This document shows positions 1 to 10,294 of a stretch of 64,000 nucleotides of DNA, in pieces. The notes beneath the pieces were generated by a model. That model did no database searches and was not told the origin of the DNA. It saw nothing but the letters and a program-made list of their open reading frames with translations. Position numbers and translations under genes: made by a program. This stretch comes from Mariniphaga sp041687255 (GTDB taxonomy: Bacteria; Bacteroidota; Bacteroidia; Bacteroidales; Prolixibacteraceae), in assembly GCA_041687255.1 (NCBI GenBank), contig JAWLCL010000008.1, positions 1 through 64,000 on the forward strand, read 5' to 3'. The number at the start of each line of letters is the position of its first letter. Position 1 is the stretch's first letter.

Positions 1-403
1 GAAGGCGAAAACGGGGTGGTTTAAAATTAAAAAGAGAACATAAATTTCAACCACCTCCCCCGGAATACCGGGTACTCCTCCTTAAAAAAGGAGGAGAAAA
101 TCCGCAGTGCGCGAATACTTGCAGTTCTTAAAAACAGTCGGCATAAATTTCAACTTAAAAACAATTATTTATCGATAACTAAACATTGGAAAAACACTTA
201 TGCCCTGAACAAGAATTTCCCCTCCTTGCTTAAGGAGGGGTGTTTTCGCCGTAGGGCTATAGAAGGCGAAAACGGGTGGTTTAAAATGTAAAAGAGAACA
301 TAAACTTTCAACCACCTCCCCCGGAATACCGGGTACTCCTCCTTAAAAAAGGAGGAGAAAATCCGCAGTGCGCGCATGCCTGAAGTTCTTAAAACAGTTG
401 GCA
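1..403. repeat. Two direct copies of a hairpin-rich intergenic repeat, 261 bp period
   Basis: About 140 bp beginning at position 1 recurs from 262 to about 403 with a few substitutions and one-base indels. Each copy holds CCCGG-AATA-CCGGG and the perfect hairpin CTCCTCCTT-AAAA-AAGGAGGAG (75-96 in copy 1). Between the copies lie CCCCTCCTT-GCTT-AAGGAGGGG (about 220-241) and a GTTTTCGCC/GGCGAAAAC inverted pair (242-250 and 265-273). No protein is encoded in 1-492. This looks like a partly duplicated MITE- or REP-like element. The outer boundary of copy 1 lies outside the window. Confidence 0.8.
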
Positions 404-492
404 GATGCTTATTTAATGACGATCCTCGTTTCTCATTTTAAAAAAAACTTACATCTTTGTTCAGCGCACTGACATTTCAAATTGTACCGAAC

Positions 493-1716
493 ATGAAACT
501 TTTACATACATCCGACTGGCATTTAGGTAAGCGGCTCGATAATTTTTCACGTATGGAAGAGCAGCAGGCCGTTCTGCAGGAAATATGTGAACTTGCTGAT
601 CGTGAACAGGCCGATGCAGTTTTGCTGGCGGGTGATTTGTTCGATACCTTCAATCCTCCGGTTGAAGCTGTTGATTTATTCTATAGGACACTAAAAAAAC
701 TGGCTCAAAATGGCCGGCGACCGGTAATTGCCATTGCCGGTAATCACGATTCTCCTGATCGTATTGAAGCGCCTGACCCGCTGGCAAGAGAGTGTGGGAT
801 AATTTTTGCCGGGTATCCAAATTCGATGATCGTTCCTTTCGAACTCGATTGCGGATTAAAGGTGCGGCAAAGCCATGAAGGTTTCGTGGAAATAAAGCTA
901 CCCGGAACAGAAACACCGCTGCGAATACTGCTTACACCTTATGCAAATGAGTACCGGCTAAAGACCTTTCTTGGCATAGAGAATTCAGAAGCGGAAATGA
1001 GGACTGTTCTCCGGGAGAGATGGCAAAGTCAGGTGAACCGGTTTTGTGACGATAAAGGAGTAAATGTCCTGGTTTCTCATTTGTTTGTGGTGAAGAAAGG
1101 TGATGAGCTTCCTGAGGAACCTGACGACGAAAAGCCCATAGTACATGTGGGTGGTGCACAGGTGGTTTATACTGAAAACATTCCGCAGCAAATTCAGTAT
1201 GTGGCGCTGGGACATCTGCACCGGATGCATGCTGTCAGTAAACATCCCTCATCGGTTTACTACAGCGGCAGCCCGTTGTCTTACAGCTTTGCCGAAGCCA
1301 ATCAAAACAAATATGTGCTGATGGTTGATCTTGAACCCGGTACGCCGGCCAGGGTGAGACCGGTTGAACTTACTTCTGGAAAACGCCTGCTGAGAAAACG
1401 CGCAGAAGGAATGGAGGAAGCATTGCAATGGCTTGCCGCAAATCAAAATGCACTGGTGGAACTGACCCTTGTTACCGATACATTTCTTACTGCTCCGGAA
1501 CGTAAATCGCTGCATGCAGCACATAACGGCATAGTGACTATTGTTCCGGAGGTTACCAATGCAAATAATAATGCCTGCAGCATACAAAAACAAATTGATT
1601 TGAGCAAAGGTATGGAAGAACTGTTTCGCGAATACTTCAAACATGAAAAAGGTCAGGAACCCAATGCCGAGCTTATGAACCTTTTTACCGAAATTTTGGC
1701 AGAAGACGAACTATGA
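493..1716 (+). CDS. sbcD: SbcD, nuclease subunit of the SbcCD exonuclease complex
   Basis: Mre11-type Mn-dependent nuclease of 407 residues that acts with SbcC on hairpins and blocked DNA ends in the cytoplasm. The calcineurin-like phosphoesterase motifs appear in order: D8-W-H10, G47-D48 followed by LFD, G83-N-H85-D, a later SHLF, and G240-H-L-H243. The C-terminal part is the capping domain. The ATG at 493 is chosen over an in-frame TTG at 457 because the family begins at MKLLHTSDWH. A near-consensus -7 element (CATCTTTG) lies just upstream. The stop overlaps the sbcC start in an ATGA, so the two genes are translationally coupled. Confidence 0.96.
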   Translation: MKLLHTSDWHLGKRLDNFSRMEEQQAVLQEICELADREQADAVLLAGDLFDTFNPPVEAVDLFYRTLKKLAQNGRRPVIAIAGNHDSPDRIEAPDPLARECGIIFAGYPNSMIVPFELDCGLKVRQSHEGFVEIKLPGTETPLRILLTPYANEYRLKTFLGIENSEAEMRTVLRERWQSQVNRFCDDKGVNVLVSHLFVVKKGDELPEEPDDEKPIVHVGGAQVVYTENIPQQIQYVALGHLHRMHAVSKHPSSVYYSGSPLSYSFAEANQNKYVLMVDLEPGTPARVRPVELTSGKRLLRKRAEGMEEALQWLAANQNALVELTLVTDTFLTAPERKSLHAAHNGIVTIVPEVTNANNNACSIQKQIDLSKGMEELFREYFKHEKGQEPNAELMNLFTEILAEDEL

Positions 1717-4700
1717 TACCTGTACAACTAACCATACAAGGCCTGTACTCCTACCAGGAAAAACAAACCATCGATTTTACCCGGCTTACGTCGGCCAGCC
1801 TTTTTGGAATATTCGGTACTGTAGGTTCCGGAAAATCCTCTGTGCTTGAAGCTATTACCTTTGCCCTGTATGGCAGAACATCAAGGTTAAACCTTGCCGG
1901 GGATAACCGTTATTACAATATGATGAACCTCAAATCGGACCAGCTGTTCATCGAGTTTATCTTTGAAACCGGAAAGGATCAAACCGCCTGCCGTTCTGTG
2001 GTGAGGGGAAAGCGCAACAGCAAGAAGTTTGACGATGTAAGGGCGCTCGATCGCTTTGCTTATAAAAAAATTGATGGTGAGTGGAAACCCGTTGATACCG
2101 CTGAATTGGAACAGGCTGTAGGATTGAGCTATGATAATTTCAGGCGTACCATAATCATTCCCCAGGGACAGTTTCAGGAGTTTCTCCAACTGGGAAATAA
2201 AGACCGCACCCAGATGATGAAAGAACTTTTCAATCTGGGGAAATATGAATTTTACTTTAAGGTAGCTTCCCTGGAATCAAAAAATAACGCCCTTAAACAA
2301 AAAATAGAAGGGCAACTGCATCAGCTGGGCGAAATTGATGAGAAACAGGTTACCAGTCATCAGCAGCAGCTGGCCCGGCTGAACAAAGAGCTGGAGGAAC
2401 TGGAGGGTAAACTGAAAGATTACCTGCAGCAGGCAGATGAATTAAAACAGCTCAGGGAGCTGACAGTAAACCTGGCGGAAACAGAGAAGCATCTGTACCG
2501 GTTGCAGGAGCAGGAGCCGGAGTTCAGGAAGCTGGAGAAGACCATTGTCCGTTACGAGCAGTGCGTTGACAGGTTTAAGCACCTGCTCAGCTCACTCGAT
2601 GAATGTACTGCACGAATTGGTATAAAGGAAAATCGTATTCATCTGGAGGAGAAAAAACTTGCTGATTTGAAGATGGCCATTGCAGAGAAAGAACAACAGC
2701 GTGAGGATATAAAACCGGCTTACGAAAAAAGGGAAGACACCAGGCAGCAGGCCCTGGAATTGGGAATACTCATAAGAATCAGGGAAATGCAGTCATCCAT
2801 TGATAAAAACCGGGAACGGCTGACCAAAGGTAGGACTGTAGTAGAACAGACAAAGCTTAAGATTGATGAAATAAGAAAGAATAAAGTCAGTATTGAATCT
2901 TTAATCAAGACTAATAAGCAAAACCTTCCAGATACAACCGTCCTCGCAAATGCCAAAGCCTGGCATGTTGAGAATGATGGCCTGAACAGCCAATCGGATG
3001 AGATTAAATTGCAGATTAATAAATACAACAGGGAAACAACTGAACTGGAAGAAAAGCTGTATACAGTTTTGTCTGGTCCCTCATTCATTCAGTTGAAGGA
3101 AAAAACCGACCTGCCCTCCGTACTTCAGCATCTTTCAAATTCGAATATGTTGTTAAAAGAACAACTGGATGCTTTGCAGCAGGATGCCGATGAACTGGGG
3201 GTAAAGGCCAGGCTCCGGGAGTATGCTGTTGAACTGAAAGATGGTAAGGCTTGTCCGTTGTGTGGGTCCATTGAGCATCCGAAAATGTATACGGTTGAGG
3301 ATCTGAAGGAATCACAGAACCGGATAAAAGAGTTGAAGGATGTCAAGGAAAAGAATCTGGAAAAAAACCGCAAACTTGAGATTCAGCTGAATGATTTGCA
3401 CAGCAGGATGAACTCAGGCCGCTCCCTTCTAAATGAGTGGAAAGGGAAGGATGAGGAATTACAGAGAAAAATGAAAAGGCATCAGGAATTGTTTGACTGG
3501 GGAAAATACCGCTCAAAAGAAGCCTTGCATGAAGCCTTTAGTGAAGCTGACAAGATGCAGGCGTTTATTAAAATCAAAGAAGCGGAGTTGGATGAACTGG
3601 GCAACAGTCTCGAAAAAGAGCTCCGCAACCAGGAACTTTATCAGGCTGAATTGGATAAACTAAAAGAATTGGTTACCATAGGTCAGGCACAAGCAGACAC
3701 GCTTCAGGAACAGCTTAAGGTAATTTCTCCCGAAGATTATCATTCAAACACCACTGCCGAATTAGCGGAGAAAAAGGATGAACTGCTAGGCACCTGCCGT
3801 TTGTTGGAAGAAAAGTATGAATCATTGACCAAACTTCTTGAGGAACATCGTAACAATGTCTATAACTTAACCGGATCACTGGATGCCCAACGTAAAGAAC
3901 TCCTTCAGGAAAAGGAGGCACTGCAGGGGTATGTGAATCGTGTTGATGAAGAGCTGAAAAACAATGGTTACCATGAAATCGATGAGGTAAGAAAGGTTTT
4001 GGCTTTACCTTTGGCTCTTGAACAGGAAAAGAAAAAACTGGCTGACTTCAGGCAGCAGCAGGCTTTGCTCGCTCAGCGATACAGGCAGCTACAGACGGAG
4101 ATAAGCAGCCGGAGTTATGATGCCGAAGTGCATGAGAAGCTTTTGGGGGAAATTGAACTTTGTAAAATACAGTTGAATGAAAAGAATCAGGAGGTGGGAA
4201 GTCTTACCGGTTTGATTAAGAAGCTGCAGCATGATGTGGAACAAAAGGCCGGGCTGATGAAGGAACAACAGCAACTGGAGATGCGGGCTGAGAACATCAA
4301 AACCATGAAGTCGTTGTTTAAAGCAAGCGGATTTGTTAACTATGTGTCCTCAGTATATCTGCAAAATCTGTGCAACGCTGCCAACGACCGTTTTTTTCAG
4401 TTGACCCGGCAAAAACTGAGCCTGGAAATTACTGCTGATAATAACTTCCAGGTGCGCGACTTTATGAACGGAGGCAAGGTTCGCAGTGTAAAAACCCTTT
4501 CTGGCGGTCAAACGTTTCAGGCCGCATTGTCGCTTGCACTTGCTCTTGCCGATAACATCCAGAAAATTACAGAGTCGAACCAGAACTTCTTCTTCTTAGA
4601 TGAGGGTTTTGGTTCACTCGATAAAGAATCGCTGGCTGTTGTATTCGATACCCTTAAAACCCTTAGAAAAGAAAACCGGATAGTGGGTGTGATATCTCAT

Positions 4701-4793
4701 GTCGAAGAAATGCAACAGGAGATCGACGTACATTTGCAAATAGAGCACCAGGAAGACAGGGGCAGCATTATCCATCCAAGCTGGGCAGAATAG
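1713..4793 (+). CDS. sbcC: SbcC, SMC-like ATPase subunit of SbcCD
   Basis: Rad50-type ATPase of 1026 residues, the partner of SbcD. The N-terminal Walker A is G35-TVGS-G40-K41-S42. Two long glutamate- and leucine-rich coiled coils flank the zinc-hook C514-P-L-C517. The C-terminal half-ATPase has the ABC signature L929-SGGQ933 and a Walker B ending FFFLDEGFGSLD. The length is typical of bacterial SbcC. It starts inside the sbcD stop codon (ATGA), which supports a two-gene operon. No other gene follows on this strand for 340 bp. Function is assigned with confidence from the complete motif set. Confidence 0.96.
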   Translation: MIPVQLTIQGLYSYQEKQTIDFTRLTSASLFGIFGTVGSGKSSVLEAITFALYGRTSRLNLAGDNRYYNMMNLKSDQLFIEFIFETGKDQTACRSVVRGKRNSKKFDDVRALDRFAYKKIDGEWKPVDTAELEQAVGLSYDNFRRTIIIPQGQFQEFLQLGNKDRTQMMKELFNLGKYEFYFKVASLESKNNALKQKIEGQLHQLGEIDEKQVTSHQQQLARLNKELEELEGKLKDYLQQADELKQLRELTVNLAETEKHLYRLQEQEPEFRKLEKTIVRYEQCVDRFKHLLSSLDECTARIGIKENRIHLEEKKLADLKMAIAEKEQQREDIKPAYEKREDTRQQALELGILIRIREMQSSIDKNRERLTKGRTVVEQTKLKIDEIRKNKVSIESLIKTNKQNLPDTTVLANAKAWHVENDGLNSQSDEIKLQINKYNRETTELEEKLYTVLSGPSFIQLKEKTDLPSVLQHLSNSNMLLKEQLDALQQDADELGVKARLREYAVELKDGKACPLCGSIEHPKMYTVEDLKESQNRIKELKDVKEKNLEKNRKLEIQLNDLHSRMNSGRSLLNEWKGKDEELQRKMKRHQELFDWGKYRSKEALHEAFSEADKMQAFIKIKEAELDELGNSLEKELRNQELYQAELDKLKELVTIGQAQADTLQEQLKVISPEDYHSNTTAELAEKKDELLGTCRLLEEKYESLTKLLEEHRNNVYNLTGSLDAQRKELLQEKEALQGYVNRVDEELKNNGYHEIDEVRKVLALPLALEQEKKKLADFRQQQALLAQRYRQLQTEISSRSYDAEVHEKLLGEIELCKIQLNEKNQEVGSLTGLIKKLQHDVEQKAGLMKEQQQLEMRAENIKTMKSLFKASGFVNYVSSVYLQNLCNAANDRFFQLTRQKLSLEITADNNFQVRDFMNGGKVRSVKTLSGGQTFQAALSLALALADNIQKITESNQNFFFLDEGFGSLDKESLAVVFDTLKTLRKENRIVGVISHVEEMQQEIDVHLQIEHQEDRGSIIHPSWAE

Positions 4794-5135
4794 CAGAGGG
4801 TGAAGCAAATTCCGAACTGTGCATTTAAAGAGAGCAGGGAGCAGAGAGCGCAGAGCATAGTGCAATGAGCACAGGAGCAGAGAGCAGGGATTATTTCTTA
4901 CGTGTCTTTTTTTTGTGTTTCAGAGTTTTGGTGGCTGATATTTTTTGCCACCGAATCACCAAATCACGAAATTTCTCCAAAATCTTCTAAATGTTTACAG
5001 AGCATTGAGCAGCGAGTAAATCTCAGAGAGCAGGGAGTTTGTGGCAGAGGGTATTCGCTCTGATTAAACTTCTCATAACAATTTCGGAAAGGAATTTGTT
5101 ATATTCATCCGTTTAAATGCAGAAATACAAACATA
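4794..5135. repeat. Gene-free spacer with purine-rich simple repeats and a decayed hairpin
   Basis: Imperfect reiterations of GAGCAG/AGAGC run through about 4830-4890 and recur near 5012-5045. A GGTGGC/GCCACC hairpin sits at 4930-4952. The text around it resembles decayed interspersed sequence also seen near 10640. No coding potential is seen. Confidence 0.55.
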
Positions 5136-6248
5136 ATGTTTCATTTTTACCTAACACTGGCATACGTTATTCCGAATATCTATGTCTTTTTCCGGATAAT
5201 GTTCCTCTTTATAAGCAAAAAGTACAGGCTTTTATATACAGGTATTTACCTGTTGCTTGCTGCTGTTTATCCGGTTGCTGAGAACCTGGACTGGGAAGAT
5301 TCCACCCGGTTTTTACAACTGCTTGCTACAATAGGAAATTACCTGTTGCCATTTTTTTTGTATATTTTTCTTTCGGTACTTCTTATCGACCTGTTTTTAC
5401 TTTTTAATCTCTTGTTCCGCCTGGTTTCAAAAGAAGCAATTAACAGATATCTGTTCCGCTTTCCCACTCTGATAATTATAATGTTTCTATCAGCAGCAGT
5501 GGTTGCGGGCGGAATTATTAACCTGAATACCATCCGTGCTTCCCATTACAGTGTTACTGTTCCAAAGAAAAATTCAAAGTTGAATACTTTAAGGATTGCT
5601 TTTGTTGCTGATTTTCATATCCAGGAAAACTCAAGTTTACATTTTGTAAAGCAGTTTGTGCGAAAAGCGAATGCTTTGAATCCGGATATAATGCTCTATG
5701 GCGGCGACATTGTGGAAGGACGTGATGAAAACAAAGTCTCAGAAGATATTCTGGCTGCTTTACAGGAAGTACAAACAAAGTACGGTGCTTTTGGAGTTCT
5801 TGGAAATCATGAATCTTATGGCAGCCGGGGGAATGGAACTTTTTATCAAAAATCACAAATTACCTTGTTGCGCGACACTGTAATTAATATTGATGATTCG
5901 TTTTACCTCGCCGGAAGGCATGATGAACGTTTCCGGCAAAGAAAGTCTGTTAATGATATTTTACAGAACAATTCTGCCGATTTGCCCATCATACTGTTGG
6001 ATCATCGTCCCACCCGGTTACAGGAAGCCAGTCAGGCACCTGTTGATATGCAGTTCTCGGGTCATACACATTACGGTCAGCTTTTTCCCATCAATTATTA
6101 TATTGACAGTCTTTATGATTTGAGCTGGGGATATAAACAAATAAGAAATACCCATTTTTTTGTGACAAGTGGTTTACGTTTATGGGGGCCGCCTGTAAAA
6201 ACTGTCGGAAAATCGGAAATAATAGTGGTGGATATCAGTTTTGAATAA
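5136..6248 (+). CDS. Membrane-anchored calcineurin-like metallophosphoesterase (YaeI/YkuE type)
   Basis: A protein of 370 residues. Residues 1 to about 140 are strongly hydrophobic and look like four transmembrane segments. The rest is a metallophosphoesterase with D159-F-H161, a GGD motif at D191, G223-N-H225-E226 and G309-HTH-YGQ315, all metal-ligand motifs. The YkuE/YaeI branch is implicated in hydrolysis of lipid or UDP-sugar phosphoester substrates at the membrane. The substrate here cannot be read from the sequence. It stands alone on its strand; the convergent gene at 6334 is on the other strand, so it is probably monocistronic. Confidence 0.85.
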   Translation: MFHFYLTLAYVIPNIYVFFRIMFLFISKKYRLLYTGIYLLLAAVYPVAENLDWEDSTRFLQLLATIGNYLLPFFLYIFLSVLLIDLFLLFNLLFRLVSKEAINRYLFRFPTLIIIMFLSAAVVAGGIINLNTIRASHYSVTVPKKNSKLNTLRIAFVADFHIQENSSLHFVKQFVRKANALNPDIMLYGGDIVEGRDENKVSEDILAALQEVQTKYGAFGVLGNHESYGSRGNGTFYQKSQITLLRDTVINIDDSFYLAGRHDERFRQRKSVNDILQNNSADLPIILLDHRPTRLQEASQAPVDMQFSGHTHYGQLFPINYYIDSLYDLSWGYKQIRNTHFFVTSGLRLWGPPVKTVGKSEIIVVDISFE

Positions 6249-6266
6249 TATTTGGGAATATTTTGA

Positions 6267-6301
6267 GATTCCATCTGTGTGCTATGTTATTGGATGGAAT
6301 C
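6267..6301. repeat. Inverted repeat GATTCCATC/GATGGAATC between convergent genes
   Basis: Nine-base arms at 6267-6275 and 6293-6301 separated by 17 bases. The same core, GGATTCCATCC or its complement, recurs at about 14030 and at 26374-26451. It may serve as a weak terminator between the convergent genes, but there is no T-tract. Confidence 0.45.
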
Positions 6302-6333
6302 GCTTTGGGTCATTTGTTACCGAAATCATACGG

Positions 6334-8721
6334 TTATAAATGCACTTCTTGTATACCCGTTTTCAATTTAATATTTTTCCTTCCCCATCTCAAGGTGGCT
6401 TTCATTCCATCGGGTACAGTGATTTCACCTTTTAGTTTCATTTCGTCCTTTATAAGGTTCAATTCAATATTACCCAAATGGTGTGGATAGACGGCCTTAA
6501 CACTTTCGTACTCTCCAAATGCAGGAGCTATTTCTATTTCTTTATGTCCCGGTTTCAGCGGATTGATGCCACAAACGGTGCGAAAGAAAAAGTAATTGGG
6601 AGCGCTGCTCCATGGATGGCATTCCGAGCGCTGGTTTTCTTCACCCCACTCGAGCGGCACTTCCACAAAGGTTGTAAGGCCTCTGTCCTTCATCAGCTGC
6701 CATTCTGAAAGTTCCTGATGGAAATATTCCTGCAGGCCGGTCATGTTCATTGCTTCAAACAGGTACAGATGCAGGAAAAGGTCCACCTGTCCGAACCAGT
6801 CTTCAGGTTCGAGCAGCCGTTCCATAAGTTCCCGGGCCTTGGGGCCTTTCACTGCACCGGAAAGTATGGCCATTATATTTGTAATCTGACTGACCTGTTC
6901 ACTCTCGGGGGATTCGGTGTAAAAACCTTCGCTGTTCCTGCATTGCCGGTTTACTGCCCGGGTTATTTGCCGTGCCCTTAAGGTGTATTCCCTTGCCGTC
7001 CGGTGATTTCCCAGGTACGAAAAAACTGATGCTGCATGATTTAATGTGTAAGCATAATGAAGGGAGTACAGTGTATTATTTCCTTCGTAAACGGTTGGCG
7101 ATTCCCCGTTTTCATAATGCCTCGGCCATCCCAGGGCGCCCCACCAGTCCATTGGCCCCATTAATCCGTTGGGTTGCATTTTCTGCTCAAACCATTGCAA
7201 TACATTCTCAATGCCCGACTCAAACTGTGCGATAAACTCCCGGTCATCTTTCCAGAGCATGTAATCGTGCAGCTGGTCTATCCATATCAGGGAGTAGGAG
7301 GGGATGATAAGATGGAAGGCATTGGGATAGCATGCGCGCGTTAATCCTTCAGGTATGCGCGACTGACCAAACTGCACCAGCGAATTTCGTGTTAGCCGGT
7401 CATCACCTGTAAGGGCAAGCAGCGCCAGGTTATGCACCCGTGAGTCGCCCGTATATTGCATCTGCTCATAATAAGCATCCGATAAGAGGTAGTCCTGGGC
7501 ACACACTGAGACGGTCCTCCAGCCGGCATCCATTATCCAGCCGGTTAATTCTCTGTCCGTTTCAAAGGATGCTTTCAGCTCCAGCGGGGCTCTGCTCTCC
7601 ACATGATAATAGTTTTCAATAACAAGGGGCTCGCTGAATGTTTCTATGTTCAGCTGGATGTAACGGAAGGTGCGGATGTGTGTTGGCTTGTACATCCGGT
7701 TTTTCCCGCCGTCTGATACAAATACATCTTTTAATCCCACCATATACTTCCCGTCAATTTCATTACGGTTTCCTTTTGGTGATTTATGGTCATCAATCAG
7801 ATTTTCGGCATACATGGCTTGTATGATGGCATCTTTTCCGCCGCTGACTTTCATTTCAGGGTACCCTGTAGTAAGATGGGCCTGGTCTATAAGGATAATC
7901 ACGTATTCATTGGGGGGTATTACCAGCGACCCCATGTCATCGATGTAACTGTTTCCTTCAGCCAGGCCAATGGTACTCCTGATGGTTGTGAACGGGATGG
8001 GTTTTTCCTGCAATAAAGGTACGGCCCGTGGCTCCAGCAGTTTACCGCCGGAATAGAGGACTCCTCCTGCATATTGGGTTTCCCTCCCGCCTGCAACATC
8101 GGCCCGCCCGGCCGGCAACCAGCCGGCATCATCATATTCTGCAGTCTGCCACCCCCATGGATATTGATCACCCCTTATGCTGTCGGTTGGATTGCCTGCA
8201 TAGAACCCGAAATCAATGGTACTGCGGTCGGTCATCCATTCCACGATTTTTGGATAATGTGCTTTGTTGTGCAGGCATTTCCAGTTGTTGCCCCCGGTGT
8301 TTACCATCTCTTCCGCCTTTGAATACCCCTGGAGAAGGAGGGATGTCATCTGTGAGAAAAAGGAAAATGAACGTTTGGGGCCCCAGTTCACCACCTCGGC
8401 TGCAATTACATTATTTCCCGCCTGCAAATGCCGGGCTATATCAACAGTTTCGTAAAACCAATGTGCCAAATCGCCCCGTGCAGGTCCGCGCAGAATATAT
8501 TTACCGTTAACAAAAAGGCGGTAATGGTTATCGGCCGAAACATGAACAATAAAACTGTCCGGTTTTTCTTCCAGGTTAAAGCTTTTCCGGAAAAGCACCA
8601 CTGCATGTTCCTGGGGTTGAACTTCGGGATGTATGATCCAATGGGCTTTCCAGTCAACATCATCAACGGCATGTGAAATAGATGTAAGCAGCAGCAGTAT
8701 GAAGCAGAGTAAACGGCCCAT
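6334..8721 (-). CDS. Secreted alpha-L-rhamnosidase-like glycoside hydrolase (GH78)
   Basis: A protein of 795 residues with a cleavable signal peptide (about 18 residues ending in SHA). An N-terminal beta-sandwich (FRKSFNLEEKP, YRLFVNGKYILRGPARGD) precedes a central (alpha/alpha)6 catalytic domain and a C-terminal beta-sandwich (HPWSSAPNYFFFRTVCGINPLKPG). The segment SDAYYEQMQYTGD around E419 matches the GH78 general-acid region, although the usual CPxRDE context is altered. GH78 enzymes remove terminal alpha-L-rhamnose from plant, algal or bacterial glycans. The Gfo/Idh gene just upstream on the same strand (8921-10294) suggests co-expression across a 199 bp gap. Family assignment is good; specificity is inferred. 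Confidence 0.82.
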   Translation of the reverse strand: MGRLLCFILLLLTSISHAVDDVDWKAHWIIHPEVQPQEHAVVLFRKSFNLEEKPDSFIVHVSADNHYRLFVNGKYILRGPARGDLAHWFYETVDIARHLQAGNNVIAAEVVNWGPKRSFSFFSQMTSLLLQGYSKAEEMVNTGGNNWKCLHNKAHYPKIVEWMTDRSTIDFGFYAGNPTDSIRGDQYPWGWQTAEYDDAGWLPAGRADVAGGRETQYAGGVLYSGGKLLEPRAVPLLQEKPIPFTTIRSTIGLAEGNSYIDDMGSLVIPPNEYVIILIDQAHLTTGYPEMKVSGGKDAIIQAMYAENLIDDHKSPKGNRNEIDGKYMVGLKDVFVSDGGKNRMYKPTHIRTFRYIQLNIETFSEPLVIENYYHVESRAPLELKASFETDRELTGWIMDAGWRTVSVCAQDYLLSDAYYEQMQYTGDSRVHNLALLALTGDDRLTRNSLVQFGQSRIPEGLTRACYPNAFHLIIPSYSLIWIDQLHDYMLWKDDREFIAQFESGIENVLQWFEQKMQPNGLMGPMDWWGALGWPRHYENGESPTVYEGNNTLYSLHYAYTLNHAASVFSYLGNHRTAREYTLRARQITRAVNRQCRNSEGFYTESPESEQVSQITNIMAILSGAVKGPKARELMERLLEPEDWFGQVDLFLHLYLFEAMNMTGLQEYFHQELSEWQLMKDRGLTTFVEVPLEWGEENQRSECHPWSSAPNYFFFRTVCGINPLKPGHKEIEIAPAFGEYESVKAVYPHHLGNIELNLIKDEMKLKGEITVPDGMKATLRWGRKNIKLKTGIQEVHL

Positions 8722-8920
8722 ATATTTTTAATTTTTTATTAATCACAGATAGAAACAGCAGCTGTAATTTAACCTTAAAACATCGCATTACAAAATTTCA
8801 TGAGCGCTTTTATTTGTGAGCTTGAAGGGGGCTTGCTGCTATATCATGCGACCTTTCTATTCCTCAATAGGTTGTAATGCTCACCGGTACCATTTCCTGG
8901 CGGCGCAATCCTCCGAATCC

Positions 8921-10294
8921 CTATGCCGGTTTGTTCACCTGGTACTCTCTGAATATTTCATCCCACGGTTCCCGCATGGGCCGTGAAAGCATACGATTTG
9001 CTTCAGGGTCATTCAGCACGCGTTCCGCTTTTGGATCCCATTCCAGATCTTTCTCAAGCATCATGGCAATATTGCCGAGATGGGCAATGGTAATCGACCG
9101 GTGTGCCACTTCCACGGGTGCAATTGGTTCTTCCCTGGAAAGCACACAATCAATGAAATTGCGGAAGTGATTATCACTGATGTAGAGCTGTATTTCATTT
9201 TGGCCGATAACCACATCTTTTAATGATTCAGGTTCTACCGTGTGTTTTTGTCTGTCGGACCATGCTTTTCCTTCGGAGCCAATGAAGGTGACGCCAAATT
9301 CTGCCCCGCTGTCTATCACCATTTTTACCCCATTTTCATACAGGCATTCGAAGTAAAAATCGGTTGCCGTATTGTAATGCGGGTGGCTGGCCCATTTCGA
9401 CCGTGGATTTTGGATCTTCACCGGTCCGGAATATTGTGTATCCATTCCCCATTGGGCAATATCGGGATGATGGCCTCCCCAGTCGGTTACCTGCCCTCCT
9501 GAATAGTCGAGAATCCAGCGAAAGTTAACATGGGTGCGGCAGGGAACATAAGGTTCAAATTGGGCAGGCCCCAGCCAGAGGTCGTAATTGAATCCTTCAG
9601 GCACAGGCTGAACTTCTGTCAGGTGAGCTTTTTTCCCGAAATCAGGGGTTCCTGAAGGCAACCCGCAAACAACTGTCTCAAGCTGCCCGATGCGGCCGTT
9701 GCGCACCAATTCACAAATACGCCTGAAATTCGGATTGGAACGTTGCTGACTGCCCGTTTGAAAAACGATGTTATGATGCCTCACTGCATCGCTCATGGCG
9801 CGCCCCTCGGCAATGGTCAGCGAAAGGGGTTTCTGGCAGTAAATGTCTTTCTTAGCCGCCGCAGCCATAAGCATCGGGATGGCATGCCAGTGGTCGGGCG
9901 TGGCTATTTCCACCGCATCGATGTCTTTGCGGTCAATCACTTCGCGGAAATCCTCCACATCGGTGCAGGCATTGTAACGGCGGTCGTATTTTTTGCTGTA
10001 GTAACCATTTACCACATCACGTATGTATTCACGACCTGCCATACGCCCGTCCCAGTATCCGTCGCTTTTTTTGTTTACATCACAAATGAGGGTTACCACC
10101 ACCCGGTCGTCGGCTAAAAATTCCATCACATCGTTGCTTGCCTGGTTGCCTGCGCCTATAAATGCCAGGTTTATTTTGTCGGAAGGGGCAGTCTGGCCGT
10201 TTTTCCCAACACACGATGCGGGTATAATAGTAGGAACTGCAATTATTGCTGATGCAGCCAATCCGGCTCGTTCTATGAATTTTCTTCGTTTCAT
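8921..10294 (-). CDS. Tat-exported Gfo/Idh/MocA family oxidoreductase
   Basis: About 457 residues. It begins MKRRKFIERAGLAASA, a twin-arginine signal, so it is probably folded with its nucleotide cofactor and exported. A Rossmann fold (INLAFIGAGNQAS) precedes the family motif EIATPDHWHAIP and YCQKPLSLTIAEGRAM, which holds the catalytic-type lysine of EKP-like proteins (here QKP). The C-terminal part follows the Gfo/Idh/MocA pattern. The start is placed at the RR-bearing Met (10294) rather than the Met four codons upstream (10306), by analogy with the related gene at 52020-53393. It precedes a GH78 gene and probably processes a released sugar. The substrate is unknown. Confidence 0.88.
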   Translation of the reverse strand: MKRRKFIERAGLAASAIIAVPTIIPASCVGKNGQTAPSDKINLAFIGAGNQASNDVMEFLADDRVVVTLICDVNKKSDGYWDGRMAGREYIRDVVNGYYSKKYDRRYNACTDVEDFREVIDRKDIDAVEIATPDHWHAIPMLMAAAAKKDIYCQKPLSLTIAEGRAMSDAVRHHNIVFQTGSQQRSNPNFRRICELVRNGRIGQLETVVCGLPSGTPDFGKKAHLTEVQPVPEGFNYDLWLGPAQFEPYVPCRTHVNFRWILDYSGGQVTDWGGHHPDIAQWGMDTQYSGPVKIQNPRSKWASHPHYNTATDFYFECLYENGVKMVIDSGAEFGVTFIGSEGKAWSDRQKHTVEPESLKDVVIGQNEIQLYISDNHFRNFIDCVLSREEPIAPVEVAHRSITIAHLGNIAMMLEKDLEWDPKAERVLNDPEANRMLSRPMREPWDEIFREYQVNKPA

